Source: Herbaspirillum sp. LeCh32-8 (GTDB lineage: Bacteria > Pseudomonadota > Gammaproteobacteria > Burkholderiales > Burkholderiaceae_D). Taken from it: 64,000 nucleotides of DNA. Of this stretch, positions 46,419-56,702 are shown one piece after another. The translations under genes and the position numbers were made by a program. The DNA is taken from NCBI RefSeq assembly GCF_017814915.1, contig NZ_JAGIPZ010000002.1, forward strand, positions 155,084-219,083. Reading direction: 5' to 3'. The notes beneath the pieces were generated by a model. It was not told the DNA's origin. It saw nothing but the letters and a program-made list of their open reading frames with translations, and ran no database searches. Position 1 is the first letter of the stretch; the number at the start of each line of letters is the position of its first letter.

Positions 46419-48227
46419 TCAGGCTTTCGCCTCGCGCGACAGCGACAGGCTCACCACCAGCATATCCACCACCAGCAAGAACAGCGTGCGCGAGAGCATC
46501 GGCATCTGGGTCGCCGCATCTTCGTCATGCTCCACCGCCAGCGCGTGATGCGCGCGTCGGGCCAGCTGCGATTGCGCCGGCGCCAGCGCTACCACGGTAG
46601 CGCCTGATGCCAGCGCCAGCTCCATCGTGCGCGACAGGTGGCCCAGCTTGCCGGAGTCCGAAATGAACAGCGCCAGGTCGCCCGCCTTCAGGCGCGAGGC
46701 CGACACTTCCTGTAATTGCGGATCGACGTAGGCGCCGCAGGCCATGCCCAGGCTGAACAGTTTTTGCTGCGCATCCTCGGCCACAGTGCCGCAGCTGCCG
46801 AAGCCGTAGAGCTCCACGCGCGCGGCCCGGCGCAGCTCTTCCACCACCCGCGCCAGCGTGTCGGCGTTGATGGTGTCGCGCAGCTCCATGATGGCGGCGA
46901 TGGTGTTGTCGGCCACCTTGGCCGCGAGATCCAGCGGCGCATCGTCCTCTTGTACCGGGCTATGCGACACCGGCAGATTGCCGGTCACGCCGGAGGCCAG
47001 CTTCAACTTGAAGTCGGCCAGTCCCTCGCAGCCCAGCGTGCGGCAAAAGCGAATCACCGTCGGCTGGCTGACCTGGGCGCGCCGCGCGATTTCGGAGATC
47101 GGCTCGGCCGACACCACGCGTGGATGCGCCAGCACCAGCGCCGCCACGCGCTCCTCGGCCGGAGAGAAGGCGGGACGCAGGCGGCGGATGCGCTCCAGGA
47201 TGGGCACGCCGCCGGCGCTGCCCAGCTTTTCGTCCAGAATGGCGGACACGCCGATGAAGGCCGGATACTCGGCGGTGATCACATAGGTGGGGATCTTCTT
47301 GGTCAGCGCCGACATGCGGCCCTTGTTCTCAAAGCGCGCGCGGAAGGGCGAGTGCGCAAAGTATTCGCCCAGGTGCGGCACCACGCCGCCGCCGATATAG
47401 ATGCCGCCGCGCGAGCCGAGCGTCAGGGCGAGGTCGGCTGCGACCGTGCCCAGCATGCTGCAGAAGAGATCGATGCTTTCCTTGCACAGCGCATCGTCGT
47501 GCTTGAGGCCGCGCTCGACGATCTGCGCGGCCTTCAGCTCTTGCGCCGGGTGGCCGTCGATGGCCAGCAGGGCGCGGTGAATCATTTCCAGCCCGGGGCC
47601 GGAAACCAGCCGCTCGGCCGACAGATGTTCATAGGTCTGCCAGCCGTATTGCAGCACCGCCGCCTCGCGCGCATCTGCCGGAGCGAAAGCCACGTGGCCG
47701 CCTTCGCTGGCCAGCGGCAGCCAACGACCGTCGCCATACACCAAGCCACCCACGCCCAGCCCGGTGCCGGCGCCGACAAGTCCGATCGGCTGTTGCGGCT
47801 CGGCTTCGCCGCCGCCGATCTGCCACAGGTTGGCGGGTTTGAGCTGCGGTACCGCCATCGACAGCGCCGTGAAGTCGTTGACCACCAGCAGCGTCTCCAG
47901 GCCCAGCAGCTGGCGCGAGGCCTCGATCGAGAAGGCCCAGTCGTGGTTGGTCATCTTGATCTGGTCGCCCTGCACCGGATTGGCGATGGCGACCACCGCG
48001 TGCCGCACCGGCGGTTGTCCGGCCTGTTGCAGGTAGGCCTGCACGGCGTCGGTGAATTGCTTGTAGTCGGCCGCGGCGAGCGTCTTGATCTGTTCGATCC
48101 GACCCGGACCCGGTTCCAGCGCGAAGCGCGCATTGGTGCCGCCGATGTCGGCCAGCAGACGTGGGCCGTCGGCATGATCGGCGCCGCCGGTGTGAATGGT
48201 CGAGCTGTTGAGTTCTCCGGTCTGCAT
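46419..48227 (-). CDS. glk: Bifunctional glucokinase / RpiR-family transcriptional regulator
   Basis: A 602-residue fusion. Residues ~20-335 are glucokinase, with the phosphate-binding LLADIGGTNARFALE and GTGLGVGGL and the zinc-less hexokinase-type fold. From ~residue 345 an RpiR-type helix-turn-helix follows, SEIARRAQVSQPTVIRFCRTLGCEG. A SIS sugar-phosphate-binding domain (VELYGFGSCGTVAEDAQQKL) then extends to the end. The enzyme makes glucose-6-phosphate, and the regulator half probably senses a sugar phosphate, coupling phosphorylation to gene control. The same fusion occurs in Burkholderiales. AAAGGACA lies upstream of the ATG. No zwf or edd neighbours are in this window. Confidence 0.93.
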   Translation of the reverse strand: MQTGELNSSTIHTGGADHADGPRLLADIGGTNARFALEPGPGRIEQIKTLAAADYKQFTDAVQAYLQQAGQPPVRHAVVAIANPVQGDQIKMTNHDWAFSIEASRQLLGLETLLVVNDFTALSMAVPQLKPANLWQIGGGEAEPQQPIGLVGAGTGLGVGGLVYGDGRWLPLASEGGHVAFAPADAREAAVLQYGWQTYEHLSAERLVSGPGLEMIHRALLAIDGHPAQELKAAQIVERGLKHDDALCKESIDLFCSMLGTVAADLALTLGSRGGIYIGGGVVPHLGEYFAHSPFRARFENKGRMSALTKKIPTYVITAEYPAFIGVSAILDEKLGSAGGVPILERIRRLRPAFSPAEERVAALVLAHPRVVSAEPISEIARRAQVSQPTVIRFCRTLGCEGLADFKLKLASGVTGNLPVSHSPVQEDDAPLDLAAKVADNTIAAIMELRDTINADTLARVVEELRRAARVELYGFGSCGTVAEDAQQKLFSLGMACGAYVDPQLQEVSASRLKAGDLALFISDSGKLGHLSRTMELALASGATVVALAPAQSQLARRAHHALAVEHDEDAATQMPMLSRTLFLLVVDMLVVSLSLSREAKA

Positions 48228-48406
48228 GCCTGTTGTCCTTTTATCGTTGCCGGCCGTCGCCGCGTGGCGCGGCCGGCCGTGTTGTAGTCAGGGATGGGCG
48301 GATTGGTGAAGCTTCCCTACATGCTATGAGGCAGTCGGGCGGGCCAGGTTCCGGCGTGATGCGCCATGGATGAGCTTGGCGGTCCCGGCAATCGCCGGCG
48401 CCGGGC

Positions 48407-48441
48407 AAAAAAAACGGATTGCCCGGGCGGGGCAATCCGTT
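48407..48441 (-). terminator. Intrinsic terminator of the TPR gene
   Basis: On the minus strand AACGGATTGCC and GGCAATCCGTT form the stem around a GC-rich loop, followed by eight T. It lies just past the stop codon of the TPR gene. Confidence 0.9.
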
Positions 48442-48458
48442 TGCTCAGCCGTGCAGGC

Positions 48459-50276
48459 TTACTCGCCGGCCAGGTGTGCCGCCAGCGCCTCGCGCATCTG
48501 CGCCACGACCTCGCTCCAGTCGCCCGGTGCGCTTTGGCGGAAGATCGTGAAGTTCTGGTACCACGGCGTGTCGGTGCGTTCCAGCTGCCAGCGCCAGCAG
48601 GTGTTGAAGCGGTTGAGCAGCCAGACCGGCTTGCCGATGGCGCCGGCCAGGTGGCACACCGCTGTATCGACGGTGATCACCAGGTCAAGGTTGGCGATCA
48701 GGCCGGCCGTCTCGGAGAAGTCGCGCAGCTCGGACGAATGGTCCTTCACATAGGCGGCCAGCGGATGGCGTTGCAGCTGGCCGGCGGCCTTGTCGCCCAC
48801 TTGCAGCGAATAGAATTCCACGCCGCCCTGGTCGCGCGCCAGTTCGACCAGCGGCGCCAGCGTCTCGAAGTCGGTGGAGCGCAGCGAGTCGATGCGGTTG
48901 GCGGCGGGATTGTTGGCGCGCGGGTTGCCCGACCACACCAGGCCCACACGCAGCGCACGGTTTTGCGGCAGGCGGCGATACCATTCAGCCCACTTCTTGG
49001 GTTCGGCCGCCAGATAGGGCGCGCGCGGGATGTCGTCTTCGCTGGTCATGCCGCAGGCCAGCGGCAGGCTCATCATCGGGCAGTGGTAATCGAACTGCGG
49101 GCGCGGGAAGTCCTTGCTCGAGATCACCTGGTACACGCCGGGCAGATTGGCCATCAGGCTCTTGAGCTCGGGTTGCACTTCCAGGATCACCCGTGCGCCC
49201 TGGTCGGCCAGGATGGGGGCGAAGCGGGCGAACTGCAGGGTGTCGCCATAGCCTTGTTCGGCGTGCAGCAGGATCGCCTTGCCTTGCAGCGGCTCCTTGC
49301 CCAGCCAGAGCGGTTGCGGGAAGCGGCGCTCGTAGTCGCGCATCTGTTCGGTGGACCAGCGCCATTCGTACTTTTGCCAGCCGCTGGCGAAGTCGCCCAT
49401 CAGCAGTTGCGTGAGGCCTTCGTTCCAGTGCGGCGAAGCCGAGTCCGGGTCGAGCTGCTGCGCGCGCTGGTAGCTGGCGATGGCCTCGTCGAAGCGTTGC
49501 AGCGCTTCCAGCGTCGAGCCGCGGTTGAACCACAGGTCGGAAGAAGTATCGTCCAGCGCGGCGGCGCGCTCGTAGCTTTCCAGCGCCTCTTCGGAGCGCT
49601 TCAGCAGGAACAGGGTATAGCCGCGGTTGCTCAGCGCCTGGGCAAAGTCGGGCGCGATCGTCAACGCCTGGTCATAGGCCTGCAGCGCCTGCTCGAGTTG
49701 CTCGTCGTCCTTGAGCGTGTTGCCCAGGTTGAACCAGGCCTCGGCGAAGTCCGGGCGCAGCTCGGTTGCCGAGAGGTAGCTGTTGGCGGCGTCGTGATAG
49801 TTGCGTTGCTGGTGCTCGGCATTGCCGCGCTGGAACCAGGCGTCGGCATTGTCGGGGGCGATAGCCAACGCCTGTTGGTAGCTTTCCAGCGCAGCCGGGA
49901 TGCGGCCGACGGCGCGCAGGCTGTTGCCGCGCAGGACCATGGCATCGGCAAAATCGGGCTTGAGCGCGAGCAGGCGCTCCAGGGTGGCGATGGCTTCCTG
50001 GTGGCGCTCCAGGTGCTGCAGCGCGGTAGCGTGGTCGAAGTAGGTGTCCACGTGCGCGGGATTGAGCTCGATGGCGCGGCCCAGCTGCTCGGCGGCGTCT
50101 TCCCATTTCTCCTGATGCAGCTTGAGCATGCCGTACAGGTAGTTCGTCTCGAAGTGCTCAGGCGCCTTGGCCAGCGCCTTCTTGTAGAGATCTTCGGCGG
50201 GCGCCATCTGGCCCTTCTGGTGCAGTGCCAGTGCCTGTTGCAACAGGACTTGGGCGGCGTTTGCTTGCGGAGGCAT
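48459..50276 (-). CDS. TPR-repeat protein with glycosyltransferase-like C-terminal domain
   Basis: A 605-residue protein without a signal peptide. Residues ~5-310 hold about nine tetratricopeptide repeats with the usual spacing of W/Y, G, A and P residues, such as ALESYQQALAIAPDNADAWF. From ~residue 330 a Rossmann-like domain follows. Its C-terminal ITVDTAVCHLAGAIGKPVWLL and the Trp-rich end (CWRWQLERTDTPWY) match GT9/GT41-like domains frequent in Betaproteobacteria. The donor and acceptor are unknown; protein glycosylation or envelope sugar transfer is possible. The start is the ATG at 50276; the longer frame is unsupported. Confidence 0.82.
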   Translation of the reverse strand: MPPQANAAQVLLQQALALHQKGQMAPAEDLYKKALAKAPEHFETNYLYGMLKLHQEKWEDAAEQLGRAIELNPAHVDTYFDHATALQHLERHQEAIATLERLLALKPDFADAMVLRGNSLRAVGRIPAALESYQQALAIAPDNADAWFQRGNAEHQQRNYHDAANSYLSATELRPDFAEAWFNLGNTLKDDEQLEQALQAYDQALTIAPDFAQALSNRGYTLFLLKRSEEALESYERAAALDDTSSDLWFNRGSTLEALQRFDEAIASYQRAQQLDPDSASPHWNEGLTQLLMGDFASGWQKYEWRWSTEQMRDYERRFPQPLWLGKEPLQGKAILLHAEQGYGDTLQFARFAPILADQGARVILEVQPELKSLMANLPGVYQVISSKDFPRPQFDYHCPMMSLPLACGMTSEDDIPRAPYLAAEPKKWAEWYRRLPQNRALRVGLVWSGNPRANNPAANRIDSLRSTDFETLAPLVELARDQGGVEFYSLQVGDKAAGQLQRHPLAAYVKDHSSELRDFSETAGLIANLDLVITVDTAVCHLAGAIGKPVWLLNRFNTCWRWQLERTDTPWYQNFTIFRQSAPGDWSEVVAQMREALAAHLAGE

Positions 50277-50590
50277 GGATATCGTGTTCTTGGTCTGGGG
50301 CAATGTGAATGCAGCATGCCCGGCCTGGCCGGAGGGGCTGCGCGTTGTGCTGACGCAAGTGTCCCAAATTCGCGCCCTTTTATCCAGCGGATTACAGGCG
50401 GAATTGCCGCCTATATCTCGGCCCGTGCGCAGCGCAAGGCGGCATGGTAGGTGCCAAGCGGGCAAACGGCTTTTCTTTTAAACTTGTCCGCTGCGCAAGA
50501 GCCGTCGTCACGGCTGCATTAAGGACTGCCGTCCGGCGCACAAGAAAAACGGCCGGCCGACCGGCCTTCATCCACTACGGAGTCTTCCCG
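50277..50590. other. 314-base divergent region between the TPR gene and the FAH-family gene
   Basis: It should contain two divergent promoters. Nothing else was seen beyond an AT-richer stretch near 50470-50490. Confidence 0.4.
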
Positions 50591-51274
50591 ATGAGTTTCG
50601 CCATTCCTGCCCCCGCCCAGTCCACCGTTGCCGTCGTGGGCGGCGATCCCTTCCCGGTTCGCCGCATCTATTGCGTGGGCCGTAACTATGCAGCCCACGC
50701 CCGCGAGATGGGCCACGATCCCGACCGTGAACCGCCGTTCTTCTTCACCAAGCCGGCCGACGCCGTCGTGCCGACCGACTCGGTGGTGCCGTATCCGGCC
50801 GCCACGGCCGACTACCATCACGAGATCGAAATGGTGGTGGCGCTCAAGGGCGGCGGCCGCGACATCCCGGTGGAAAAGGCGCTGGAGCTGGTCTACGGCT
50901 ATGCCGTCGGCCTCGACATGACCCGCCGCGACATCCAGGCGCAGGCCAAGAAGATGGGCCGCCCCTGGGACATGGCCAAGGGCTTCGACCAGTCGGCGCC
51001 GTGCGCGCCCATCGTGCCGGTGGCCCAATCCGGCCATCCCGACAAGGGGGCGGTCTGGCTCAAGGTCAACGGCGAACTGCGCCAGCAGGGCGACCTGTCG
51101 GACCTGATCTGGAGCGTGGCCGAGACCATCTCCTATCTGTCCGGCCTGGTGGAGCTGTTCCCAGGCGACCTGATCTTCAGCGGCACGCCGGAAGGCGTGG
51201 GCGCCGTGGTCAAGGGCGACAAGCTGCAGGGCCATGTCGACGGCCTGCCGGACATCAACATCACCATCGGCTGA
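50591..51274 (+). CDS. Fumarylacetoacetate hydrolase-family protein
   Basis: A 227-residue single-domain FAH protein. The N-terminal RIYCVGRNYAAHAREMG and FFFTKPADAVVP are characteristic of the fumarylpyruvate hydrolase branch. The metal-binding acidic residues appear in DYHHEIEMVVALKGG and GYAVGLDMTRRD. The C-terminal FSGTPEGVGAVVKGD is the usual loop. Such enzymes hydrolyse beta-diketo acids in aromatic ring-cleavage pathways, for example fumarylpyruvate from gentisate. No dioxygenase gene is adjacent, so the substrate is unresolved. Start at 50591 with GGAG upstream. Confidence 0.87.
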   Translation: MSFAIPAPAQSTVAVVGGDPFPVRRIYCVGRNYAAHAREMGHDPDREPPFFFTKPADAVVPTDSVVPYPAATADYHHEIEMVVALKGGGRDIPVEKALELVYGYAVGLDMTRRDIQAQAKKMGRPWDMAKGFDQSAPCAPIVPVAQSGHPDKGAVWLKVNGELRQQGDLSDLIWSVAETISYLSGLVELFPGDLIFSGTPEGVGAVVKGDKLQGHVDGLPDINITIG

Positions 51275-51668
51275 TCGGGCGTTCCCGGTCGCCCGGGCCG
51301 GCGCCGCATCGCAGGAAGCGGCGCTGGCATCGATGATCAAAATGCAACGTTTGGCGTTCAAACGGCCCGATTTTGGCCGCATTTGTCGCCTGCGGCCTGG
51401 CCCGGACACCAAACTGTCATGAAGCCCGGTGCGATGCGGCGTATAATAGCTGGCTTCCGGGCAATGGCAGGAGCTGGCCCGGTCAGCATCTGTAGCATCA
51501 TCCGAAGCGGGCGGCCGCGCAGACCGGGCCGATTTCCGCGTATGACCTCGCGTGATACTTCACGTAATACTTCAACACTGAAAGCAACTGAACCTGTGCG
51601 CATGCACCCCATGCACCGGAGCCGCCGTAGCGGTTGCCGCGGCGCTGTCGCACCGTTCGTAATACACC
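51275..51668. other. 394-base gap with a long rhlE leader
   Basis: A TATAAT at 51442-51447 would start transcription near 51454, giving rhlE a leader of ~215 bases. No gene was recognised; an in-frame short open frame starting at 51541 lacks homology or a Shine-Dalgarno. Confidence 0.45.
51442..51447 (+). promoter_or_regulatory. Probable -10 of the rhlE promoter
   Basis: A perfect TATAAT about 220 bases upstream of rhlE. No good -35 at 16-18 bases. Confidence 0.45.
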
Positions 51669-53126
51669 ATGTCCGACACCACGTCCGCGTCCGCAGCACC
51701 GGCTGCACCCGCCGTCCGCTTTGAAGATTTCGGCCTCTCGCCCGACATCCTGAAGGCGCTGGCCGAGCAAGGCTACGTTCATCCCACCCCCATTCAGGCT
51801 CAGGCCATTCCTGTGGTCCTGCAAGGGCGTGATGTAATGGGCGCCGCGCAGACCGGTACCGGCAAGACCGCCGGCTTCTCGCTGCCGATCATCCAGCGTC
51901 TGCTGGCGCATGCCAGCCACAGCGCCTCGCCCGCGCGTCACCCGGTGCGCGCGCTGATCCTGACGCCGACCCGCGAGCTGGCCGACCAGGTTGCCGACAA
52001 CGTCAAGGCCTACTCGCGCTTCACCCCGCTGCGCGCCACCGTGGTGTTCGGCGGCGTCGACATGGCGCCGCAGACTGCGGCGTTGCGCGCCGGCGTCGAG
52101 ATCGTGATCGCCACCCCGGGCCGTCTGCTGGACCACGTGCAGCAAAAGACCGTGAACCTGGGCCAGACCCAGATCCTGGTGATGGACGAGGCCGACCGTA
52201 TGCTGGACATGGGCTTTCTGCCCGACCTGCAGCGCATCATCAACCTGCTGCCCAAGCAGCGCCAGAACCTGATGTTCTCGGCCACCTTCTCGCCCGAGAT
52301 CAAGAAGCTGGCCGCCAGCTTCCAGAACAACCCGGTCACCATCGAAGTGGCGCGCAGCAACGCCACCGCCGAGACCGTGACCCAGACCATCTACAAGGTC
52401 GACGAGTCGGCCAAGGCCGATGCCGTCAGCTACATCATCCGCCAGCGCGAGTTGAAGCAGGTGATCGTCTTCTCCAACACCAAGATCGGCGCCTCGCGCC
52501 TGGCGCGTACGCTGGTCAATGAAGGCGTCAAGGCTTCCGCCATTCACGGCGACAAGACCCAGGGCGAGCGCATGGCGGCGCTGGAGTCGTTCAAGCAGGG
52601 CCAGATCGAAGTGCTGGTGGCCACCGACGTCGCCGCGCGCGGCCTGGACATCGCCGAGCTGCCCTGTGTCATCAACTACGACCTGCCGTACAACGCCGAA
52701 GACTACGTGCACCGCATCGGCCGTACCGGCCGCGCCGGCGCCTCGGGCGACGCCATCTCCCTGTTCTGCGACAAGGACGAGCGCTTGCTGGTCGATATCG
52801 AAAAGCTGATCAAGAAGAAGTTCGAGCGCGCCGAGCTGACCGGCTTTGCGCCGCGCGCGCGGTATGAACGTGCCGAGCGCTCGGAGCGTTCCGAGCGCGG
52901 CGGCCGCGGCGAGCGCACCGAACGTGCTGATCGCGGCGGCGAACGTAGCAGCCGCAGCCGTGATGGCGGCGCGTCGCCGTCGCGTCGCGAGAAGGTGGAC
53001 CCGTGGTTCCTGAAGCCCTACGAGGCCAGCACCGAAGAGGTCGTGTCCACCAAGCCGGAACTACCCAAGTCCAATCGCCCCAAGCCCAAGGTGGCGGCGC
53101 TGCTGGGCGGTATGCCCAAGCGCTGA
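51669..53126 (+). CDS. rhlE: DEAD-box ATP-dependent RNA helicase, RhlE type
   Basis: A 485-residue helicase. Motifs in order are the Q motif (HPTPIQAQAIP), Walker A AQTGTGKT, motif Ib and TPGR, DEAD in VMDEADRMLDMGFLP, SAT in FSATF, then ATDVAARGLDI and HRIGRTGRAG. The C-terminal tail (~residue 400 on) is rich in Arg, Glu, Ser and Gly with RSERSERGGRGERTERADR-type repeats and a basic end, which favours RhlE-like rRNA or RNA-decay roles. The long leader upstream suggests cold or autogenous control. The ATG at 51669 begins MSDTTSASAAP. Confidence 0.93.
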   Translation: MSDTTSASAAPAAPAVRFEDFGLSPDILKALAEQGYVHPTPIQAQAIPVVLQGRDVMGAAQTGTGKTAGFSLPIIQRLLAHASHSASPARHPVRALILTPTRELADQVADNVKAYSRFTPLRATVVFGGVDMAPQTAALRAGVEIVIATPGRLLDHVQQKTVNLGQTQILVMDEADRMLDMGFLPDLQRIINLLPKQRQNLMFSATFSPEIKKLAASFQNNPVTIEVARSNATAETVTQTIYKVDESAKADAVSYIIRQRELKQVIVFSNTKIGASRLARTLVNEGVKASAIHGDKTQGERMAALESFKQGQIEVLVATDVAARGLDIAELPCVINYDLPYNAEDYVHRIGRTGRAGASGDAISLFCDKDERLLVDIEKLIKKKFERAELTGFAPRARYERAERSERSERGGRGERTERADRGGERSSRSRDGGASPSRREKVDPWFLKPYEASTEEVVSTKPELPKSNRPKPKVAALLGGMPKR

Positions 53127-53149
53127 CCGGCGCCATTCCGGTTGCAAAA

Positions 53150-53178
53150 AAAAAGCCCGCATCGTGCGGGCTTTTTTC
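53150..53178. terminator. Bidirectional terminator between rhlE and gluQ
   Basis: The stem AAGCCCGCA/TGCGGGCTT with a TCG loop has A and T runs on both sides. It ends rhlE and, from the other side, the gluQ transcript. Confidence 0.92.
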
Positions 53179-53191
53179 ATGCGCGAGCGGC

Positions 53192-54082
53192 TCAGGGCCT
53201 GGGGCCGAAGCGTGCGTTCCAGCCGGCCAGTGCCAGCGTCCAAAACGCCTCGCGGTCGCGCGCGGCCTGCGTTTCCAGCCCGAGGAAGCCGGCCGCGCGC
53301 TGCAATTCTTCCAGCGGCCGGGCCAGATCCAGCGCCTGCGCGCCGTTCTGCTTGGAAAATTTCTCGCCCACCTCGTTCATCAGCAAAGGCAGGTGCAGAT
53401 AGCGCGGCGTCGGGTAATCCAGCTGGCCCTGCAGATAAATCTGGCGCGCGGTCGAGTCCAGCAGATCGGCGCCGCGCACGACATCGGTCACGCCTTGCTC
53501 GGCATCGTCCACCACCACCGCCAGTTGATAGGCCCAGAAACCGTCGGCTCGCTGCAGCACGAAGTCGCCTACGTCGGTGGCCAGGTGCTGCGACTGCCGG
53601 CCCAGCCAGCGATCGTCGAAGCGTACCAGTTCACCGGCCTGGCCGGCGTCGGGCACGCGCAGGCGTAGCGTGCGCGCCACTTTTCCCGGCGCCAGGCCAT
53701 GGCGGCAGGTGCCGGGGTAAAGGGCGGCGCCGTCGCTGGCGGTACCCACGCGCGAATCGGCAATTTCCTTGCGGCTGCAGCCGCAAGGGTAGGCCAGTGC
53801 GCCGAGCCGGTCGCGCGCCAGCTGGTAGCGGTCCTTGCGCCGGCTTTGCACCAGCACCGGGCCGTCGGAGGGCATGTCCAGCGCCGCCAGGGTGTCGATG
53901 ATGTCGTCGGCGGCGCCTGCCACGGTGCGGGTCTCGTCAATGTCTTCGATGCGCAGCAGCCAGCGCCCGCCATGCACGCGCGCGTCCAGGAAGCTGGCCA
54001 GCGCCGCCACCAGCGAACCCGCATGCAGCGGGCCGGAAGGCGAGGGCGCGAAGCGGCCGATGTAGCCGGTGACGGTCGTCAT
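53192..54082 (-). CDS. gluQ: Glutamyl-Q tRNA(Asp) synthetase
   Basis: A 296-residue truncated relative of glutamyl-tRNA synthetase. It attaches glutamate to the queuosine base at position 34 of tRNA-Asp. The class I motif is [17 protein letters not shown], and the KMSKS-like element is KFSKQNGAQ. There is no anticodon-binding domain, as expected. A Cys cluster (PCGCSRKE with a later Cys in PGTCRHG) matches the zinc site of the family. The start at 54082 overlaps the LysR stop by ATGA, so the two genes are translationally coupled. Confidence 0.93.
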   Translation of the reverse strand: MTTVTGYIGRFAPSPSGPLHAGSLVAALASFLDARVHGGRWLLRIEDIDETRTVAGAADDIIDTLAALDMPSDGPVLVQSRRKDRYQLARDRLGALAYPCGCSRKEIADSRVGTASDGAALYPGTCRHGLAPGKVARTLRLRVPDAGQAGELVRFDDRWLGRQSQHLATDVGDFVLQRADGFWAYQLAVVVDDAEQGVTDVVRGADLLDSTARQIYLQGQLDYPTPRYLHLPLLMNEVGEKFSKQNGAQALDLARPLEELQRAAGFLGLETQAARDREAFWTLALAGWNARFGPRP

Positions 54083-55017
54083 GCCTTGCTGCGGGCCGCC
54101 ACCGGGCCGATCAGCGACTGCCGCACCTCGGGTCGCGCCAGGTAATTGATGAACCACTTGAGCGACTTGCCCTGTTCCGCCTTGGGCCACGCGACCATGA
54201 AGTTGTCGTTGGGTTTGGCGGCCAGCGTCTGCTTTTCCACCAGCGCGCCGCTGGCCAGATGCGGTTCGGCCCAGATGCGCGGCAGGTGGCCGCAGCCCAG
54301 GCCCGCCAGCTGGGCGTCCAGCTTGTCGGCCACGGTGGCTACCGTCAGGGTTTCCTGGCCGGACAGCAGTCCCATGGTCAGCGTCGGCAGCGATTGGCTG
54401 TTGTCGCCCACCGCGATCGCGCGGTGACTGCGCACCAGCTCGGCCGACAACGGTTCGGCGGCCTGCGCCAATGGGTGTTTGGGCGAGACCACGAACACCC
54501 AGTCCACCGTCCCCAGCTCCTGCATCTGGAAGCGTCCGCTGGTGCGCACCACCTCCGGGCCGTCGAGGGTGACGCCCACGACCAGGTCGGCGCGTCCCTC
54601 GATCAGCTTTTCCCAGGCGCCGGTCAGCACGCCGGGCGTGAAGCGCAGCCGCGTGCCCGACTGTTCGCGGTCGAAGGCTTCGATGATGGGCACCATCTTG
54701 TCGAAGGGAATCAGGCTGTTCAGGACGATGTGCAGCTCGGTCTCGCGGCCGGTGGCGGTGCGCTTGACGCGTTGCTCCAGGTCGCTGGCGGCCAGCAACA
54801 GGTGGCGTCCCTCCTGCAGCAGCTGCAGGCCGGCCGGGGTCAGCTGGGCGCGGTGACCGCGGCGGTCGAACAGCAATACGTCGAGGTCGTCCTCCAGCTT
54901 GCGCACGCTGTAGGTCAGTGCCGAGGGTACGCGGTCCAGCGCCACGGCGGCAGCGGCGAAGCTGCCTTTGCGGTCGATCATGTCGAGGATCAGCAGCGAT
55001 TCCAGGGTCAGGTTCAC
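54079..55017 (-). CDS. LysR-family transcriptional regulator
   Basis: A 312-residue LysR-type regulator. The N-terminal winged helix (residues ~1-60) contains [24 protein letters not shown] and the effector-binding domain follows from ~90. The gene is divergent from the pirin and flavodoxin genes. A palindromic ATC-N9-GAT site lies in the shared intergenic region at 55070-55086, so it most probably controls those genes and itself. The effector is unknown; a redox or quinone-type signal is a guess from the target genes. Confidence 0.92.
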   Translation of the reverse strand: MNLTLESLLILDMIDRKGSFAAAAVALDRVPSALTYSVRKLEDDLDVLLFDRRGHRAQLTPAGLQLLQEGRHLLLAASDLEQRVKRTATGRETELHIVLNSLIPFDKMVPIIEAFDREQSGTRLRFTPGVLTGAWEKLIEGRADLVVGVTLDGPEVVRTSGRFQMQELGTVDWVFVVSPKHPLAQAAEPLSAELVRSHRAIAVGDNSQSLPTLTMGLLSGQETLTVATVADKLDAQLAGLGCGHLPRIWAEPHLASGALVEKQTLAAKPNDNFMVAWPKAEQGKSLKWFINYLARPEVRQSLIGPVAARSKA

Positions 55018-55069
55018 GTCGGGTCCACTTGTTTAAAATTTTTGAATAATCCCTACGGATTTTAGACCT

Positions 55070-55086
55070 TATCTGAGGAAAAGATA
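55070..55086. promoter_or_regulatory. LysR-type operator between lysR and pirin genes
   Basis: TATCT at 55070-55074 and AGATA at 55082-55086 form a palindrome around seven bases. It contains ATC-N9-GAT and a T-N11-A core, the consensus of LysR sites. It overlaps the -35 region of a TATAGT at 55092-55097. Confidence 0.6.
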
Positions 55087-55167
55087 GTGCCTATAGTGAC
55101 GACATCGACAAACAATTTGTACGAATCGATCCAGAAACGTACGTCACTTGAAGAAAGAGGTGTTGAC

Positions 55168-55869
<702 letters not shown>

Positions 55870-55966
55870 GCCGTTGAAGACGTATTGAAGTTGTTGCAAC
55901 ACCCGCCGGTACCGATCACACCGGCGGTCTTTCTCCATCCACACTCTCTAGAGAAAAGGAATCACC

Positions 55967-56542
55967 ATGAGCAAAGTCGCCATCGTCTACCACTCCGGTT
56001 ACGGTCACACCAAGAAGCAGGCTGAAGCCGTGCAAGCCGGCGCGGCCGCCGTCGCCGGCGCCACCGTCGACCTGATCGCCATCAACGCCGAAGGCAACAT
56101 CACCGACGCCGAGTGGGCCACGCTGGACGCCGCCGACGCCATCATCTTCGGCTCGCCGACCTACATGGGCACCGTGTCCTGGCAGTTCAAGAAGTTCGCC
56201 GATGCCACCTCCAAGCCCTGGTTCAGCCAGAAGTGGAAAGACAAGATCGGCGCCGGTTTCACCAACTCGGCGACCATGAACGGCGACAAGCTGTCGACCC
56301 TGCACTACCTGTTCACGCTGGGCATGCAGCACAGCATGGTGTGGGTGGGCACCGGCCTGATGCCGGCCAACAGTAAGGCCGCGCAACGCAACGACATCAA
56401 CTTCGTCGGTTCCTTCTCGGGCCTGATGGCGCAAAGCCCGTCGGACTCCTCGCCGGAAGAAGGCCCGCTGCCGGGCGATCTGGAAACCGCCAAGCTGTTC
56501 GGCGCACGCGTGGCCGAGACTGCCGCCAAGTTCCGCAAGTAA
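55967..56542 (+). CDS. Flavodoxin-family NAD(P)H-dependent oxidoreductase
   Basis: A 191-residue FMN-binding protein. VAIVYHSGYGHTKKQAEAV is the phosphate-binding loop and FGSPTYMGTVSWQFKKFADATSKPW is the second flavin-contact region, both as in WrbA-like quinone reductases. The family reduces quinones by two electrons and protects against redox stress. AAGGA precedes the ATG. It follows the pirin gene by 97 bases in the same direction, likely under the same LysR regulator, and ends in a clear terminator. Confidence 0.88.
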   Translation: MSKVAIVYHSGYGHTKKQAEAVQAGAAAVAGATVDLIAINAEGNITDAEWATLDAADAIIFGSPTYMGTVSWQFKKFADATSKPWFSQKWKDKIGAGFTNSATMNGDKLSTLHYLFTLGMQHSMVWVGTGLMPANSKAAQRNDINFVGSFSGLMAQSPSDSSPEEGPLPGDLETAKLFGARVAETAAKFRK

Positions 56543-56561
56543 TCTGCTGCAGGCGCGCATG

Positions 56562-56592
56562 AAAAAAGCCCACCGGAAGGTGGGCTTTTTTT
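56562..56592 (+). terminator. Intrinsic terminator after the flavodoxin-family gene
   Basis: AAAAAAGCCCACC pairs with GGTGGGCTTTTTT around GGAA, followed by T. Confidence 0.92.
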
Positions 56593-56625
56593 ATTGTCGC
56601 GAGGCGCGGCGAACGATGAGCGATG

Positions 56626-56667
56626 AACGACACTGGGTCCCTGCGAACGCAGGGATCCGGCGTCGTT
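56626..56667. repeat. REP-like palindromic repeat, copy 4
   Basis: The core CCCTGCGAACGCAGGG lies inside an outer arm pair AACGAC (56626-56631) and GTCGTT (56662-56667). The left flank CACTGGGT matches copies 2 and 3 and the right flank ATCCGGCGTCGTT matches copy 1. Confidence 0.75.
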
Positions 56668-56702
56668 GAACCGAGGTAAAAAAGCGCGAAGAGCCAGCCG
56701 GC

